Shown here: piece by piece, positions 1-11,007 of the stretch
Layout of the letters: each line of letters starts with the position of its first letter
How positions within the stretch are numbered: the first letter of the stretch is position 1
Assembly (NCBI GenBank): GCA_942159475.1
Contig: OW804094.1
Location: 45,380,966-45,444,965, forward strand
Direction of reading: 5' to 3'
Origin: Sthenelais limicola
Taxonomy: Eukaryota > Annelida > Polychaeta > Phyllodocida > Sigalionidae
DNA length: 64,000 nt
Notes under the pieces: generated by a model
The model's database searches: none
What the model was told of the DNA's origin: nothing
The model's input: the letters and a program-made list of their open reading frames with translations, nothing else
Made by a program: the position numbers and the translations under genes

Positions 1-1903
1 CCCTGGGGGAAGGCCGAAACCAATCAGCTATCCTCCCATATGGATCCCCATACAGGTCACTGTGTTGTTGTTGTGGTGGCTGCTGCTGCTGCTGCTCCAC
101 CTCTTGCTGATGGTACTGGTGAGTATTCCTTTGCTCCACATTCTCTCCAGGCAGAGACTGTGTATACTGTGGTGGCTGGGGCGGAGCTGCTGAACGGGGT
201 TGATTAATGGTTTGTTGTTGTATCAGGGGTTGGCTCTGGTTGTGAGTCTGTACTGGTCGACCCACTGCCGATCCATTCAGTTCCCTCGACCCTTCCAGAT
301 TTTGTTGGGGTGGGTCCTGCCTTTCCCCCTGCACTGGAGTTGATTGTCTTTCCAGTGGCCTTCTCCAATCTCCTTCCCGGGGTAATTCTTGACTGAAAGA
401 TTGCTCGAACGTCGTGAATCCCGATGCAGGTTTTTGTCCCCGCATGGGCTGACGCTGTCTAACCATCTGATCCAACAATCGATGGTCTCTCCTTCTGTCA
501 TCTGATCTGTCATCAATCTCTCCCCTCAGCTCTCTTACTGTGGCATGATAAGCGTCCATATCCTGCCTGTGCATGGCATCCAGCCTATCTATGTCCAGAC
601 GATAGCCCCTAGCATTCTGTTCCCGTGCATCTATTTCCTCTCGAACTCTATCTTCTGCAGCTCTGAGGCGACGCTCGTAATTGTCAGCCCTGTCCCTTTC
701 TATCAACATGCTCTGTCTGATGTGCTCAGCCACTTGGCGAACGTAATCTAACTCTGCCCTCATATTTTGCATTTGATAGGGACCTGGCTGACTTTCCTCT
801 GAAGAGCCCACAGATCTCCTTCCGCCTCTCCGGAGGTCTGCATCGTCCATATCCCTCCAGAAATGGACACTGTCATCTGCATTCATTCGCTGACCAATAC
901 TCCCTCTGGAGGAGCTCCCTGACGATCCCAACTGACCCCTCGGGAACGCCGCGCCATTTCCAGCCAACAAGGGGTTCTGCAGTACCTCCGGTTCCTCCTG
1001 CTGACCCTGTCTTGCCTCTCCATTTCCTTGTACATTCACAGGCAGCGGTGGTGGCAATGCTATCGGCGGAAACACATCCCGTCGCGGCGGGAGTACCCGA
1101 GGTGGTGGTTGACCCTGGTTGTTTTGTTGCTGTTGCGCCTCCCCTTGGCGATTTTGTGGGTCTTGTTGAGGCGGTCCCTGCGGCCCTTGTTGAGGTGGCC
1201 CTTGTGGCCTTGGTAGAGGCGGCCCTTGTGGCCTTGGTTGAGGCGGTCCTTGCGGCCTTGGGCCCTGTACTCTGGGACCCTGCGGTCCAGGCAGCCGTGG
1301 CCCTGGGCCCTGCTGTCCAGGGACCTGTTGTCCTGGTCCCTGTTGCTCTGGTCCCTGTTGTCCAGGGACCTGTTGTCCTGGTCCCCGTTGTCTAGGACCC
1401 TGCTCAGGAGGCGGTGGTCCAAGATTTTGCTCAGGAGGCGGTGGTCCAAGATTTTGCTCAGGAGGCTGTGGTCCAAGACCCTGCTCAGGAGGCTGTGGTC
1501 CAAGACCCTGCTCAGGAGGCTGTGGTCCAAGACCCTGCTCAGGAGGCTGTGGTGGTTGTAACCGCTCATCTTGCACTGGATGTCCTTCACCCACCTGTGC
1601 TCCAACACCTGCCCCTCCCGGTTGCTGTTCCGCCGCGGGTGGCGGCGTGCCTCCTCCATGGGCACCCTCCTCCTGTTCTCGTTCCGCTTCCGGATTCATT
1701 GCCAATAATTCGGCTTCTGCCATTCCACTGCTCTGATCCCCAAAATTATAGTCTATAGATAGTCTATCTTCCAGGTCCACCAGAGTAACTCTTTCTCTAT
1801 TTGTCCTAACTGGTGGCAGATCTATTGGCACTGGTCGGACGTATGCAACATAAGTCCTATTTCGTATTGTTTTTATCACCCTCTGCCAGTCAGCATGGTC
1901 CAT
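1..1903 (-). CDS. Pro/Gln-rich coiled-coil protein, Gag/ORF1-like (partial, runs off left edge)
   Basis: Seen: an unbroken - strand frame of about 634 codons from an ATG at 1903 to the window edge, preceded by an in-frame TAG. I checked most lines triplet by triplet and found no stop. The N-terminal ~80 residues are mixed and charged. Residues ~116-171 are 9-residue repeats (PPEQGLGPQ type), and ~171-254 are collagen-like GPQ repeats. A highly charged coiled coil (RAELDYVRQ, RLRAAEDRVREE) lies at ~380-485, and a Gln-rich tail with polyQ at ~598-614. Family knowledge: low-complexity plus coiled-coil first ORFs are common in LTR and non-LTR retroelements. No zinc knuckle, protease or polymerase motif is visible, because the 3' part lies outside. 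Inference: Gag/ORF1-like. A host structural gene with one long exon remains possible. Confidence 0.6.
   Translation of the reverse strand, partial: MDHADWQRVIKTIRNRTYVAYVRPVPIDLPPVRTNRERVTLVDLEDRLSIDYNFGDQSSGMAEAELLAMNPEAEREQEEGAHGGGTPPPAAEQQPGGAGVGAQVGEGHPVQDERLQPPQPPEQGLGPQPPEQGLGPQPPEQGLGPQPPEQNLGPPPPEQNLGPPPPEQGPRQRGPGQQVPGQQGPEQQGPGQQVPGQQGPGPRLPGPQGPRVQGPRPQGPPQPRPQGPPLPRPQGPPQQGPQGPPQQDPQNRQGEAQQQQNNQGQPPPRVLPPRRDVFPPIALPPPLPVNVQGNGEARQGQQEEPEVLQNPLLAGNGAAFPRGQLGSSGSSSRGSIGQRMNADDSVHFWRDMDDADLRRGGRRSVGSSEESQPGPYQMQNMRAELDYVRQVAEHIRQSMLIERDRADNYERRLRAAEDRVREEIDAREQNARGYRLDIDRLDAMHRQDMDAYHATVRELRGEIDDRSDDRRRDHRLLDQMVRQRQPMRGQKPASGFTTFEQSFSQELPREGDWRRPLERQSTPVQGERQDPPQQNLEGSRELNGSAVGRPVQTHNQSQPLIQQQTINQPRSAAPPQPPQYTQSLPGENVEQRNTHQYHQQEVEQQQQQPPQQQHSDLYGDPYGRIADWFRPSPR
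1393..1555 (-). repeat. 27-bp in-frame tandem repeat
   Basis: About six copies of a 27-bp unit encode nine residues each (Gly-Leu/Asn-Gly-Pro-Gln/Pro-Pro-Pro-Glu-Gln pattern) inside the - strand ORF. Neighbouring copies differ by one or two bases, so the array expanded recently or is being homogenised. The unit length keeps the frame open. Confidence 0.85.
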
Positions 1904-2350
1904 ATCCTGTCCCCATGCTTCCTAGCCACAGTGTTCGAGAGCGATCATACAAGTACACTTACAAACAACACAAGGTATGAGCTCACTTGGGTACACCCAC
2001 CCCGTTTCTAAACATGGGCAGGTATTCACTCACTCCCAGCTCATCCCTGCCTTGCTACTACATTCCTCACCTCCAGTGCAGCTATGTGAGTAGCTTGCTC
2101 CCTTACTGGAGGTGGGGCTTGGGTTGCCTACTGCTAGCCTGCATACAACCCACCCCTTACATCTTGTATGGGTGGCCTTGTGGTAATCCTGCTAGCATAG
2201 CAACTCCTAGGTATCCACTCCCTCTTAGCAAATGATAATTAACTCCTTAATTAATACGTACTAAGACCGAGTTTGTTCTCCACCATTGACAAGTCCTCGT
2301 GTCTAGCTTATCAGTTAACTATGATGAATACACATCAATGATAAGGGATG
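1904..2350 (-). other. Leader upstream of the Gag-like ORF; possible 5' LTR, borders unresolved
   Basis: This stretch lies directly 5' of the - strand ORF and has no open frame of note. It is less AT-rich than the DNA to its right. I looked for a TG...CA long terminal repeat and for an adjacent primer-binding site. The only TGG-starting candidate next to the start codon (TGGCTAGGAAGC on the - strand) matches no tRNA end I know. A second LTR copy would lie outside the window, so an LTR cannot be confirmed. Confidence 0.2.
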
Positions 2351-4880
2351 TTATGAAGAATCTAATGAGTAAGGTATACAGAGACTAAGAAAGTAAGTCC
2401 ACTCAGTAGCTATACCATACTCAATGTGTTTTATTACCTCTGTACAAGTCTGGAGGAGCAGCACTCGTCCCGGAGGAGCAGCACTCATTCTGAGGGTGCT
2501 CGTGGCTCCCCCTACATGCTGATGCATGGTAGCAGGCTGACATGACAGGAGGTCATTCGGTGGGGAGAATGTATGGCGGGGAGATTGTTGATTGAAGAAC
2601 ATTATGACACTTATATTAAGTACTCTCAAGTACATTTTTATTATTTATTTCTAAATTAAATCCTTATTTATGTAGAAATATGTACCTTTCCCCTCTGCCC
2701 TTACCATCAGAATTCAGGCTAGAGTGTCTGCCAAGCTCCCCTGACCACAATATTCATAATTAACGTTCCCAATTTCATCTATATTAGCAGCAATATATCT
2801 AGTTTATGTACGGAAATGAATAAATCAATGGAAAGCATTTTTCGGCCTTGGATGGCAATTTGGAATTGCTCATAATTTTATACAATATTTCTCATTGTTC
2901 GATATGAGTTTATGTACCTAGGTATGGGTATTATACTCCATGCAATTGTCTGTCTTGCTGGATATCTTGAACCGGAGCTATACATCCCAATATACCCTAG
3001 TAAAATACAGTGCTCGTTAAAATCATACCTCAAATCTAATCTCTTGAATCTTTTAACACAAGTTCTTTATAAAATAGGGAACAATCCGCTATAATTATAG
3101 AACAAGATAAAGGCCAATCTTTAAAGAAACTAACTAAAAACGCAAATCTTCAACCGGTTCTTTTCATGCATTGTCAACCTATGAATTTCCTACTATTCAG
3201 TACAGAAATTACATTGTATCTAGATATATTTCGTCATATTTTAAGCAAGATCATCACACACTATAATAAGTGCAATATATACTTGAATACTGAATAACTC
3301 AACGCATCACAGGAACCAGTGTGAGTCAGTGTGTCTCATTGAAACTAGCTGGTACACACTGGAGGTATAGAGCACGCGGGGAGCGAGTTCCACCGGTGAC
3401 GTCACAGGGTAATAAACACGTCCACCAGCTGCACTCAGAGTCCTGAGCTGACTGGGGACACAAATCGCGGCTTTACTCCCTTACTATGAGGAATTTTCGA
3501 AAATCAACTGTGGGTCACTTTTCATACACCAAATATCTATTCATTTCACTAAAGTTGTGTTCTACGTGTCAGTGGGTCTTTAAGGCCTGCAAATTCGCAG
3601 CCGCCAGTCTACTACATAATTTCATTTACTGCGCGATTTTATATTATAATTTGACAGAATGGGGACACAAACTCCACTTTTTGTAGGGCTTCTGACCGAT
3701 GTCCCAAACGAAAAGTACAATGTATGTCATATCAGAAACAAATCGGTCGGTCTCAGTCATCAAAATTTGCCTACACAATTTCCATCAGACCATCAGTCGG
3801 ACAACAACCGGCCAGTGGAAAATCAGTTTTGGTGGAATTCTGCTGGTAGCTAAAAAGCAAAACAACCTGGATACATATTGGCCATAATAAAATAGATACA
3901 AAAAAAATATAATCGTTGGCTTCAACAGTTTATCCAGATATGTTTATAGACTTAGAATTTGTAGTTTGATAAAGTAAGAGCCACATCCTGAGTTAAACAT
4001 TTTCTACATTATTATATCTGAATGTAAAAATAATATCTTTATATAAACAAGAAATGTTCCAGTATTGTGGTTTGTTGTTATATGTAAGTTGTGCAACTAT
4101 TTGTATCATATTACGTTCAAAATAATAAGGTTCAGAGAAGGGGATTAGGCTGTTGCTCTAACACTCCCTTTGTTTCCCCCCTGCCACGTTTCCCTAGGAA
4201 ACGGTAATACAAGAAAAGACCTTACACCAAATTCGGTATAATGAAAGTAAATTGCACCTGCCAATACAAATCGAGCGTGTCCGTCAGCGGAATTGTTCCT
4301 AATTTGGAAAGGTTCCAATTCACGTTATATGAGGGCCCGCTTCTGGAACAATGCTTCACTTTCGGTTTGCCAATGCATGAAATTTAAATCTCAGGAAACA
4401 AAATCCGCAGAAGAGCTATTTTTCAAATGGGTTCTGCACTGCGGACAGCGCCAAAATGTATATCATGTGATATGACACCATATCAGATATATATATATGA
4501 TATACAGCGTTTATTTTGTTTTATTTTTTTTATACAGCGTTTATTTTCTGAGCTCCGGGCAGCAGCAATGCCCGGCAACTAATCACACACTAATGGTACA
4601 TGGAATATGGCTCCCTCTGATGGTAAAGGAGGTAAAGGTGTGAGCACTGTGGAATTGTTCTGTAAGTAGCATATGGAAAGTTTCGGCCTTCTCTGGCCAT
4701 ATATCATACAAGCTATATATACTACACTAAGTTTTATTTCTTTTGATTGTTTACAATAATGTCTCTCTTATCTTGAAAATAGTCTATTCGGGAATGAAGA
4801 TTGCAGACCCATATATCATTTGTTTCCTTTATCAAAGAAATTATTAAGAAATTTAGAGCGATCCAGTACGGTGAAAAAGT
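2351..4880. other. AT-rich intergenic DNA, no gene recognised
   Basis: No convincing coding frame. A more GC-balanced block at about 3300-3480 includes CCAGTGTG/CACACTGG arms and a TGACGTCAC (CRE-like) motif. Two GGGGACACAAA strings lie near 3454 and 3660, so part of this may be an old non-autonomous transposon. A near-identical string TATACAGCGTTTATTTT occurs twice at about 4502-4546. A small hairpin (CCGGGC...GCCCGG) lies near 4556-4576. Confidence 0.4.
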
Positions 4881-4910
4881 AATCACTGGAAAAAAAATCG
4901 CGGTTACACT

Positions 4911-5090
4911 ATGAGTATCTGCGTTGGAAATCTGGTGTATCCGCACTCCCCACTGTGTGAGTATCTGCGTGTATCTCCAATTGAGTTTGTGTATCTGCGT
5001 GTATACAAAGTGCAGTGGTGTATCTGTGCTTATGAGTATCCTCATGTATCCTCAAACGAGTGGTGTATCTGCGTCTATCCACAGTGCACT
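4911..5090 (+). repeat. Subterminal tandem repeats of the TIR element
   Basis: Irregular ~30-bp units contain GTGAGTATCTGCG and GTGTATCTGCG. The same motif recurs inverted at 7510-7570, just inside the opposite terminus. Subterminal repeats of this sort commonly bind transposase, but binding here is inferred. Confidence 0.6.
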
Positions 5091-5421
5091 GGATTAATTA
5101 CTACATACACATCCAGTGACTGGGATGGGGTTAAATTACATCTGGGATGCATGGAGGTAACCATCCTTACTAGTGTCACAGCTATTATTCTGAATGTCCA
5201 TGTACATTATTCGGAGACCCACTTAATATTACTCTCCTCCCGTTCTCTCCCCTGTCTCTACCCCTCAGAAGCAACCATGACAACTTTACAACAGTGTAAT
5301 GATCATTTGAGTGATGAAGCAAGTCATTTTCATTCAAGTTATAAACAAAAGCTCTAATTCCAGCTTCATATATAGGTGATATTCTACATTTTTCCAATTG
5401 TTCCAAGTGCAATATTTTAGT

Positions 5422-5447
5422 TGTATGTATGTATGTAAGTTTGTATG

Positions 5448-5494
<47 letters not shown>
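5422..5494 (+). repeat. (GTAT)n microsatellite
   Basis: About 70 bases of GTAT units with a few interruptions. On the - strand it directly follows AATAAAG at 5499-5504, so it may be the simple-repeat tail of a retroposed fragment. Confidence 0.9.
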
Positions 5495-5931
5495 TAACTT
5501 TATTTCCGATCTTACATTTACATAATATCAAATGCAGTTTCAGGAAAAAGGGATAAAGAAAGACAAAAATGGATCATTTCAAAACTATCTGTGCTCGCAC
5601 AGGTTTTCCCAGTCTCCCTAAATTCGTTGGAAAGAAATGACAAATATATGGTTACTCATTCATACACTTTGATTTTGCTTCAAACTCTTTCAGTTGCGTT
5701 AGGGAATATTATTATCTACTTTTACATCACATACTTTTACTGAAATAGAAATAGTACAAACAATCCCTTACTAGAGATATAAGACATAGAAGAATATATG
5801 GTATTATCACATACAGTCAACATTTTTACAATCACATCCTTCATTTTCAATTATTGTGTATCCTCGTCAATTTACCATCAATACGTAATTATTTCTACTT
5901 ACATACAGACATATTTACATACCGTCCTAAG

Positions 5932-5978
5932 GTTTTTTTTATAAAAAGTTTTTTTTATAAAAAGTTTTTTTTATAAAA
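5932..5978 (+). repeat. 16-bp tandem repeat, three copies
   Basis: Three consecutive copies of a G followed by eight T and ATAAAAA. The last copy lacks one A. Confidence 0.85.
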
Positions 5979-6689
5979 GTTTTATTGCACACAATTGCAG
6001 GAAATCCTGGTATTCTCATGTAGTTTGTTATGACAAATTTATCACATGAGAAAATGTACATGAATAGATCTTTTTTGAGCACATTTACCACTTGTACTTT
6101 AATATACATTTTTAGCAATAAATGTTATAGTTGTAAAAGACTGAAAAAGAATCCTTCCTTCCTTTGGTGCAAAAAGTATATGTGATGTGTAACCGGAAAA
6201 TGAGTTACAAGTTGCAAAATTAATATTAATATATACCAATTGGGGTCAGGGGGAGAGGGAGTGGAGAGATGGGAGGGATGGTAGAGAGAGATGAAAGAGA
6301 GGGAGAATATTTGCAACAGCAATAATCCAGTTACACATGATTACGCATGATTACCAGATGAAATGTATGAGGCTTAGAACCCCTTCAAAAATAAAAATAA
6401 ATAAAAGGTACTCTCTTAGGTAGAATTCGCTCATATTGGAACTGTCTTCATGCCAATGTTAAGTGTAATGAAGATCATGATAGTTTTAAGTGGGAAATAA
6501 AAAAAGTTTGTATATCTTCCTCCACAAAACTCATCAGTAATCCACCTGCACCAGAAAGATTTTGTAAAACTTGTGTTTATGCTCATGGTGACCCTTTAGG
6601 TCGTTGTTTCAAGGACTGCTTGTGAAAATAGGTATAACTGTTTGTTTAACTCAATACTTATCTGTTGTCTGTTTAATCCATATAATATA

Positions 6690-7420
6690 AGGGTATAGAG
6701 CGATTTCTAGGAAAAGAGGTGGAAAAGAAAAGGTAGAAAGGGGTTTTTTTCCCGAATGTTCTCGGAATTTGTTGTTTTACAAACCACTTTACTCATCTGT
6801 AGAGGTCAGTCCCCCCCCCCTCTCTGGATGTCGTCGTATGTGGTTTGTGAAGGTATTTGGGGTGGAAATGTGAGTTTGAAGCCTTTTTTAAATTGGGATA
6901 TCAACACTCTATTTATAGCCTGGGAAAGCCCCTGTGAGATACTACGTCATTAGCCACAAGCTACTGCGTCAATCTGTATTGCTCTTAATATCATTGTTTA
7001 TTTTGTTTTAAATGTGTTTATTCAGCCAGAGACATTATGCTTTCATACACTATTCTCAGTATCAGTTGAGGGAAAAGATTAACATTATAGGTTCAATACA
7101 TCAACATATAATTCTACAGATATGTGGCTATGTACATATATACATGCTATGTACATATATACATAGGAATCGATTATGAAATAAGATGTTTCAGAGAAAA
7201 ACAAAAAATCAATTTAATCATAAATAAAGAGGTAAAATCGAAGCTAAAGGCTTAAGATACATCCCCTGGACAGAGGGAAGGGAGAGAAAGCAAGGAGGGG
7301 GAGCTTGAGGAAGAGGGTAGGGAGCAGGGGGGAATCGGAGATGGGGTTGGGAGAGAAAAACAGGTATGAAAGACGAAGAAGAGGTGGAGGGAAAAGAGGG
7401 AGAGGGGGAAGTGTGGGGAC
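6690..7420 (-). repeat. Interspersed repeat, copy 1 (polypurine block plus unique arm)
   Basis: Its reverse complement matches 12690-13560. Shared parts are a pyrimidine block with CCTGTTTTTCTCTCCC and CTCCCCCTCCTTG, and an arm with GCTTGTGGCTAAT, CTCACAGGGGCTTTCC and ACCTTCACAAACCACATAC. This copy has extra AT-rich sequence (about 6980-7250) between block and arm. A second partial purine block follows at 7478-7510. It lies within the 2.7-kb TIR element. No open frame of transposase type is visible. Confidence 0.7.
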
Positions 7421-7600
7421 AGAGGGGGACCGTCCGGAGGACGGGTACTTTGCTAGTGGTATATAAATCTCTATAGAGGTGGAGGGAAAAGAGGGAGAGG
7501 GGGAAGTGTGATACTCCCATTACAGATACACGGGTATACTCACTACTGCAGATACACGGGGATACTCACTAGTGCAGGTAAACGCGATTTTTTTCCAGTG

Positions 7601-8541
7601 AATGTGTAAAGCAAATGGTAAGGGCGAACAGTGGAAGAAGTATATCCAAGAAGCAAGAAGCTTAAATACTTATAGTGGAGAAAACTCCTCAGTTATCCTT
7701 GTTTAAAGCACAATTATTGTAACTCTCTGTCGCAAGTATATTGTCCGATGGACCGATCAATTCTTGTGAGCTTGGCAAGTAGGGGTAGAAAACAAAAGAA
7801 AATACAAAGACTTGAAGCAAACATTTAAAACGTTCTTTGTTCATTCCATGCACCTTTTAAGTGATTGACATTTAGAATTATATGTGCCACGATAGCAGGA
7901 TATTGAAAATAAAGGCAAATGTGTTCCTAGCCCGCATTTCAGGCAAGAGTATGGAAGGCCATTTATGTACATATATCCCCACAAGTCTAAAACAGGAAGA
8001 TAAGTATGCTGATCAGAAATACAGAAGAATATATCTTGCCAATAATCTTGGTCAAGGTCAAGATCATCATTTCCAAGGTAAAACATCAAATTTGGGGAGA
8101 TGACCTGCAACCTGGTGTCTGTGAGAGGCGTACCGAATAAAGTTATTCAGTGTGTATTTATTCAATTTGGTGGTGTATTTATTAATTTAGTGGTTTATTT
8201 ATTTAATTTGGTACCTTATTCCATTGTCCATTCATCTTCCTAGCAACGTGGTCGCATATGATATGATTAAATATTCATGACAAGGTGAATTTACTACTCC
8301 CCATCTTAACAGTAACATTGATATCATATTGGCGGTGTCATAGGTGGTGTGAGTTTTAATGGTTAGCTCTGTAGTGTGAGGTTGAGCTGGCGAGTATAGC
8401 GAGCCATCGGGTCATACATTAAATATTTGGAGATGTCTCTAAACTATTTGGAGATAACTCTATTATCGATATCTCTAAAGACATTACAAATATCGATGAT
8501 GCTATTTTAGATATCGGTAAATATATCAATATTTTAATAAA
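7601..8541. other. AT-rich spacer with degenerate repeats
   Basis: Open frames on both strands at 7841-8110 overlap each other and resemble nothing known to me. At 8140-8215 an imperfect ~22-bp unit (GTGTATTTATTNAATTTG) repeats three times. From 8425 the sequence becomes rich in AGAGATATCTCT-like palindromic strings belonging to the next element. Confidence 0.4.
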
Positions 8542-9072
8542 ATTACAGTTATCAATATCTCTAACTATTTAGAGATATCTCTATTTAGAGATACCTCTAA
8601 CTATTTAGATAATTGGTTTGTCGATACCTCTAATCTGTATTAGAGATATCTCTAAATATTGTCATTGATATTGTCATTGATTGAAATGTAACAAGCTAAT
8701 GAAAAGGAATTATCATATATCTAATAAAAACTCTATCAATAGTTTAAATGAGTGCACATTTCTTGACTTGGGTTCCCACTAGTTTTTAACCATGAACCCC
8801 CCATCAAGAATTGAACAGCAATCAACATCCTGGCAACCTTTTAACTATAAACAAAATACCATGGCAACAAGAGTGCACATTTTTGTACTTCAGAGGCTTC
8901 TCCTCAAATGAATCCCTATTCCTTGATAAGGGCAAATGTGGTCGAAACGTCGGACCCCTCAATGAACAAACCGACAACTCATCCCTCCGTCCCTGTCCTT
9001 ATTCTGTTCTGGGCTAAATCCATACCTTGAGATTTATATCTCTAAATAGTTAGAGATATTGATAACTGTAAT
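8542..9072. repeat. Inverted-repeat element with ~40-bp arms
   Basis: The left arm (8542-8581, ATTACAGTTATCAATATCTC...) matches the reverse complement of the right arm (9029-9072) almost throughout. The arms are themselves built of palindromic AGAGATATCTC units, which also occur at 8425-8480 and 8590-8660. The interior is less AT-rich and contains the hairpin motif at 8921. It is probably a MITE-like or foldback element. No coding capacity is seen. Confidence 0.55.
8921..8953 (+). ncRNA. Degenerate GAAGGGC-hairpin-GAAA motif (copy 1)
   Basis: CTTGATAAGGGCAAATGTGG then TCGAAACGTCGG. It has the same layout as the motifs at 22023 and 60171 (CTGAAGAAGGGC-loop-GCCCGAAA) but a weaker stem. See the finding on possible hammerhead-like cores. 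Confidence 0.25.
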
Positions 9073-9145
9073 AGAGATATCAATAAATGCAATAGAGATA
9101 TCAACATTGGCCTATATAATAATGATTACGGTTAATAGTGAATGA

Positions 9146-9390
9146 TTACCAGCAACCGGGTATGTAGTTACCGATATCTGTAATGTTGAATTTATCATTA
9201 AGCCAGATCATGGTATGCTTACTATCGTATTTGATGGATGCGTGTTGACATTATAATTCAAGTATTAAGGTTGATCATGAATGTCCCTTTTGAAAACAAA
9301 TTATTTGATTTATTCAAGCATAAGCCTGATGATGTACACATTTGTAAAGAACTATTACCACCCGGAGTTATTCAACAATTGGGTCATTAA
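9146..9390 (+). pseudogene. Decayed coding fragments, family not recognised
   Basis: Two consecutive protein-like frames. The first, 9146-9256 (36 codons, ending TAA), contains TDICNVEFIIKPDHG and LTIVFDGCV. The second, 9271-9390 (39 codons), contains NVPFENKLFDLFKHKPDD and KELLPPGVIQQLG. Amino-acid composition looks like real protein (charged/hydrophobic alternation, DG, PPG turns), unlike the low-complexity frames elsewhere. Neither has a sensible start, and a stop separates them. They are the leftmost of a long + strand series reaching about 26.7 kb. Identity unknown. Confidence 0.35.
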
Positions 9391-9813
9391 ATATAAATTA
9401 TACCTTCAATGCTTAAATCACCTGGCCATAATTAGGATATTGCACTATTTCAAAGCCTTCTTATGACTGAAACTATGTTTTCTTAAAGAGTATAAATGTA
9501 CCTTTCAATGTGTGAACTAGCTCAATGGCTCGTTTTAGGTTTAACGAAAGTCATTTGATTTCAAAGTAGAGAAAGATCACTAAAGTCGGCATCTTCGAGA
9601 ATTATCATTTTATTATCAAATATTTCGCCCATAGGGAGGGGGAGGGGGGCTTTGTCAGGGACAATGATTATCGAAGAATGATGGCTGTTGTTTATATAGG
9701 GGAATGTGTTCTACATATGTTCGGATTGTGTTCGGCTGCGGCACATTATGTGTTCACGTATAACGCATAATGTGTTCTTGTTTTTCCTAGTGAGGGACTG
9801 AGTGGAGATTATA

Positions 9814-10278
9814 ATGTCGTCTGGAAGCGGGGACAGTTATTTGATTGCGGGGAAGTTATTTGATTGTTCAGACATCCACGAGATGGCATCTGCATCCATG
9901 AACTGTCAAGTAACATCATTTGCAAGTGCACGTGCTTGCTGCCAGGTATCGCCACAAAGAGACAACTACATTAGAGAGCCTCAGCCGGAGGTGAGAGGAA
10001 GGATCAGAATGTATGATGCGTTGAGAGGGTCATATTTCACCTGGTTGGTTCAAGTCTCAAGGGCCATACTTGTTATTCCACTTGTTCCCGGTGTTGTATA
10101 CTACGACTATTGCCATTTATTCAGGGACGGAATTTACAGATATCCTGGGACTAATACCCAATTATATTTGAACAGATCTAGGCATATACGTAAAGTGTCC
10201 TCTCCACCAGTTAATTCTACCACAGATTTCATCCTATTCTGTTATAATATTGAGCATTATATCGAGACAAATTACTAG
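9814..10278 (+). CDS. Hypothetical 154-codon open frame
   Basis: This is the longest intact frame in the 9-27 kb tract, from ATG at 9814 to TAG (the frame is also open from a GTG at 9802). The protein has mixed composition with several Cys (for example ACCQV), a hydrophobic stretch around residues 86-102 (SRAILVIPLVPGVVYYDY) and RDGIYRYPGTNTQ further on. There is no signal peptide at the N-terminus (MSSGSGDSYL). I do not recognise a family. It lies in line with broken coding-like fragments, so it may be the best-preserved piece of the same decayed element. It could also be a chance frame. Confidence 0.3.
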   Translation: MSSGSGDSYLIAGKLFDCSDIHEMASASMNCQVTSFASARACCQVSPQRDNYIREPQPEVRGRIRMYDALRGSYFTWLVQVSRAILVIPLVPGVVYYDYCHLFRDGIYRYPGTNTQLYLNRSRHIRKVSSPPVNSTTDFILFCYNIEHYIETNY

Positions 10279-11007
10279 ACTAGACTGTAAACCATATCGA
10301 AAGTATTACGGTAGATAGAAATAAACTAGAAGGCGCTAGTCATATGACAAGAATTGGATTAATGTGTAGAGTGTTATGTAGGGTGATGTAACATGCATAA
10401 TGATATGAAAGCCAGAAAGGTGCTACTTTACTGATGATATAAATTAATAACTTGTGTATGTAAGTTAAAAGCTATTATAATATGTTAGAGAGCAATAGAC
10501 AGGCGTGTGACTACTGTGCACATAGAATATTATATTCCCTCACTAGTATTTATATAAGCCAAAGCAAAGTATGTGACATTTGAAAGAAATTTCTGTCAAC
10601 TATATCTTGCCATGTACGTCGCAGATGTCCACATTGATGTAAGCATTCATTTCTTTTAGTCATTTAAAGCCATCTATTTAATATCCGATTCGAACTTGTG
10701 CGTAAAAAATAATTTTGTATCAAATCATGGTGATATGTGCAATATTTGCCAAGCATATTGATATTTCCAGTCAGGTATAAGCAAGTAAAATCACCAAGAT
10801 CTACAGAGCTCTGCTCATTTGAATCTGCCGGAGAGAGTATACTTATTACTTGTTGCAATAGGGGGTCTGTGTACACAGTTGCATGGCTGTCGTGAGCTTC
10901 ATGGGTTAAGAACTTGGACGATGCCCCCCAACAAAATTAATGTTGGCTATTCGGAGGGAAACATTGAGCATTTAAACAGGGTCTAAACGGTCATTCATAA
11001 TGTTTGA

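Larger units (their letters stand above)
4884..7600. mobile_element. 2.7-kb TIR element, non-autonomous
   Basis: The left end (4884-4907) starts CACTGG, then an A-run, TCGCG and GTTAC. The right end (7578-7600) is its reverse complement apart from one A and one substitution. Both flanks carry AAT, a possible 3-bp target duplication. Subterminal repeats built on GAGTATCTGCGTGTATC sit inside the left end (4911-5090) and, inverted, inside the right end (7510-7570). I see no transposase frame. The interior holds microsatellites and one copy of a polypurine repeat, so the element is either a large non-autonomous transposon or two related ends bracketing unrelated DNA. The superfamily is not assigned. 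Confidence 0.6.

Noticed and set aside
1012..1758. Four + or - frames of 60-200 codons in the left block
   Set aside because: Shadows of the real - strand ORF, produced by its in-frame repeats.
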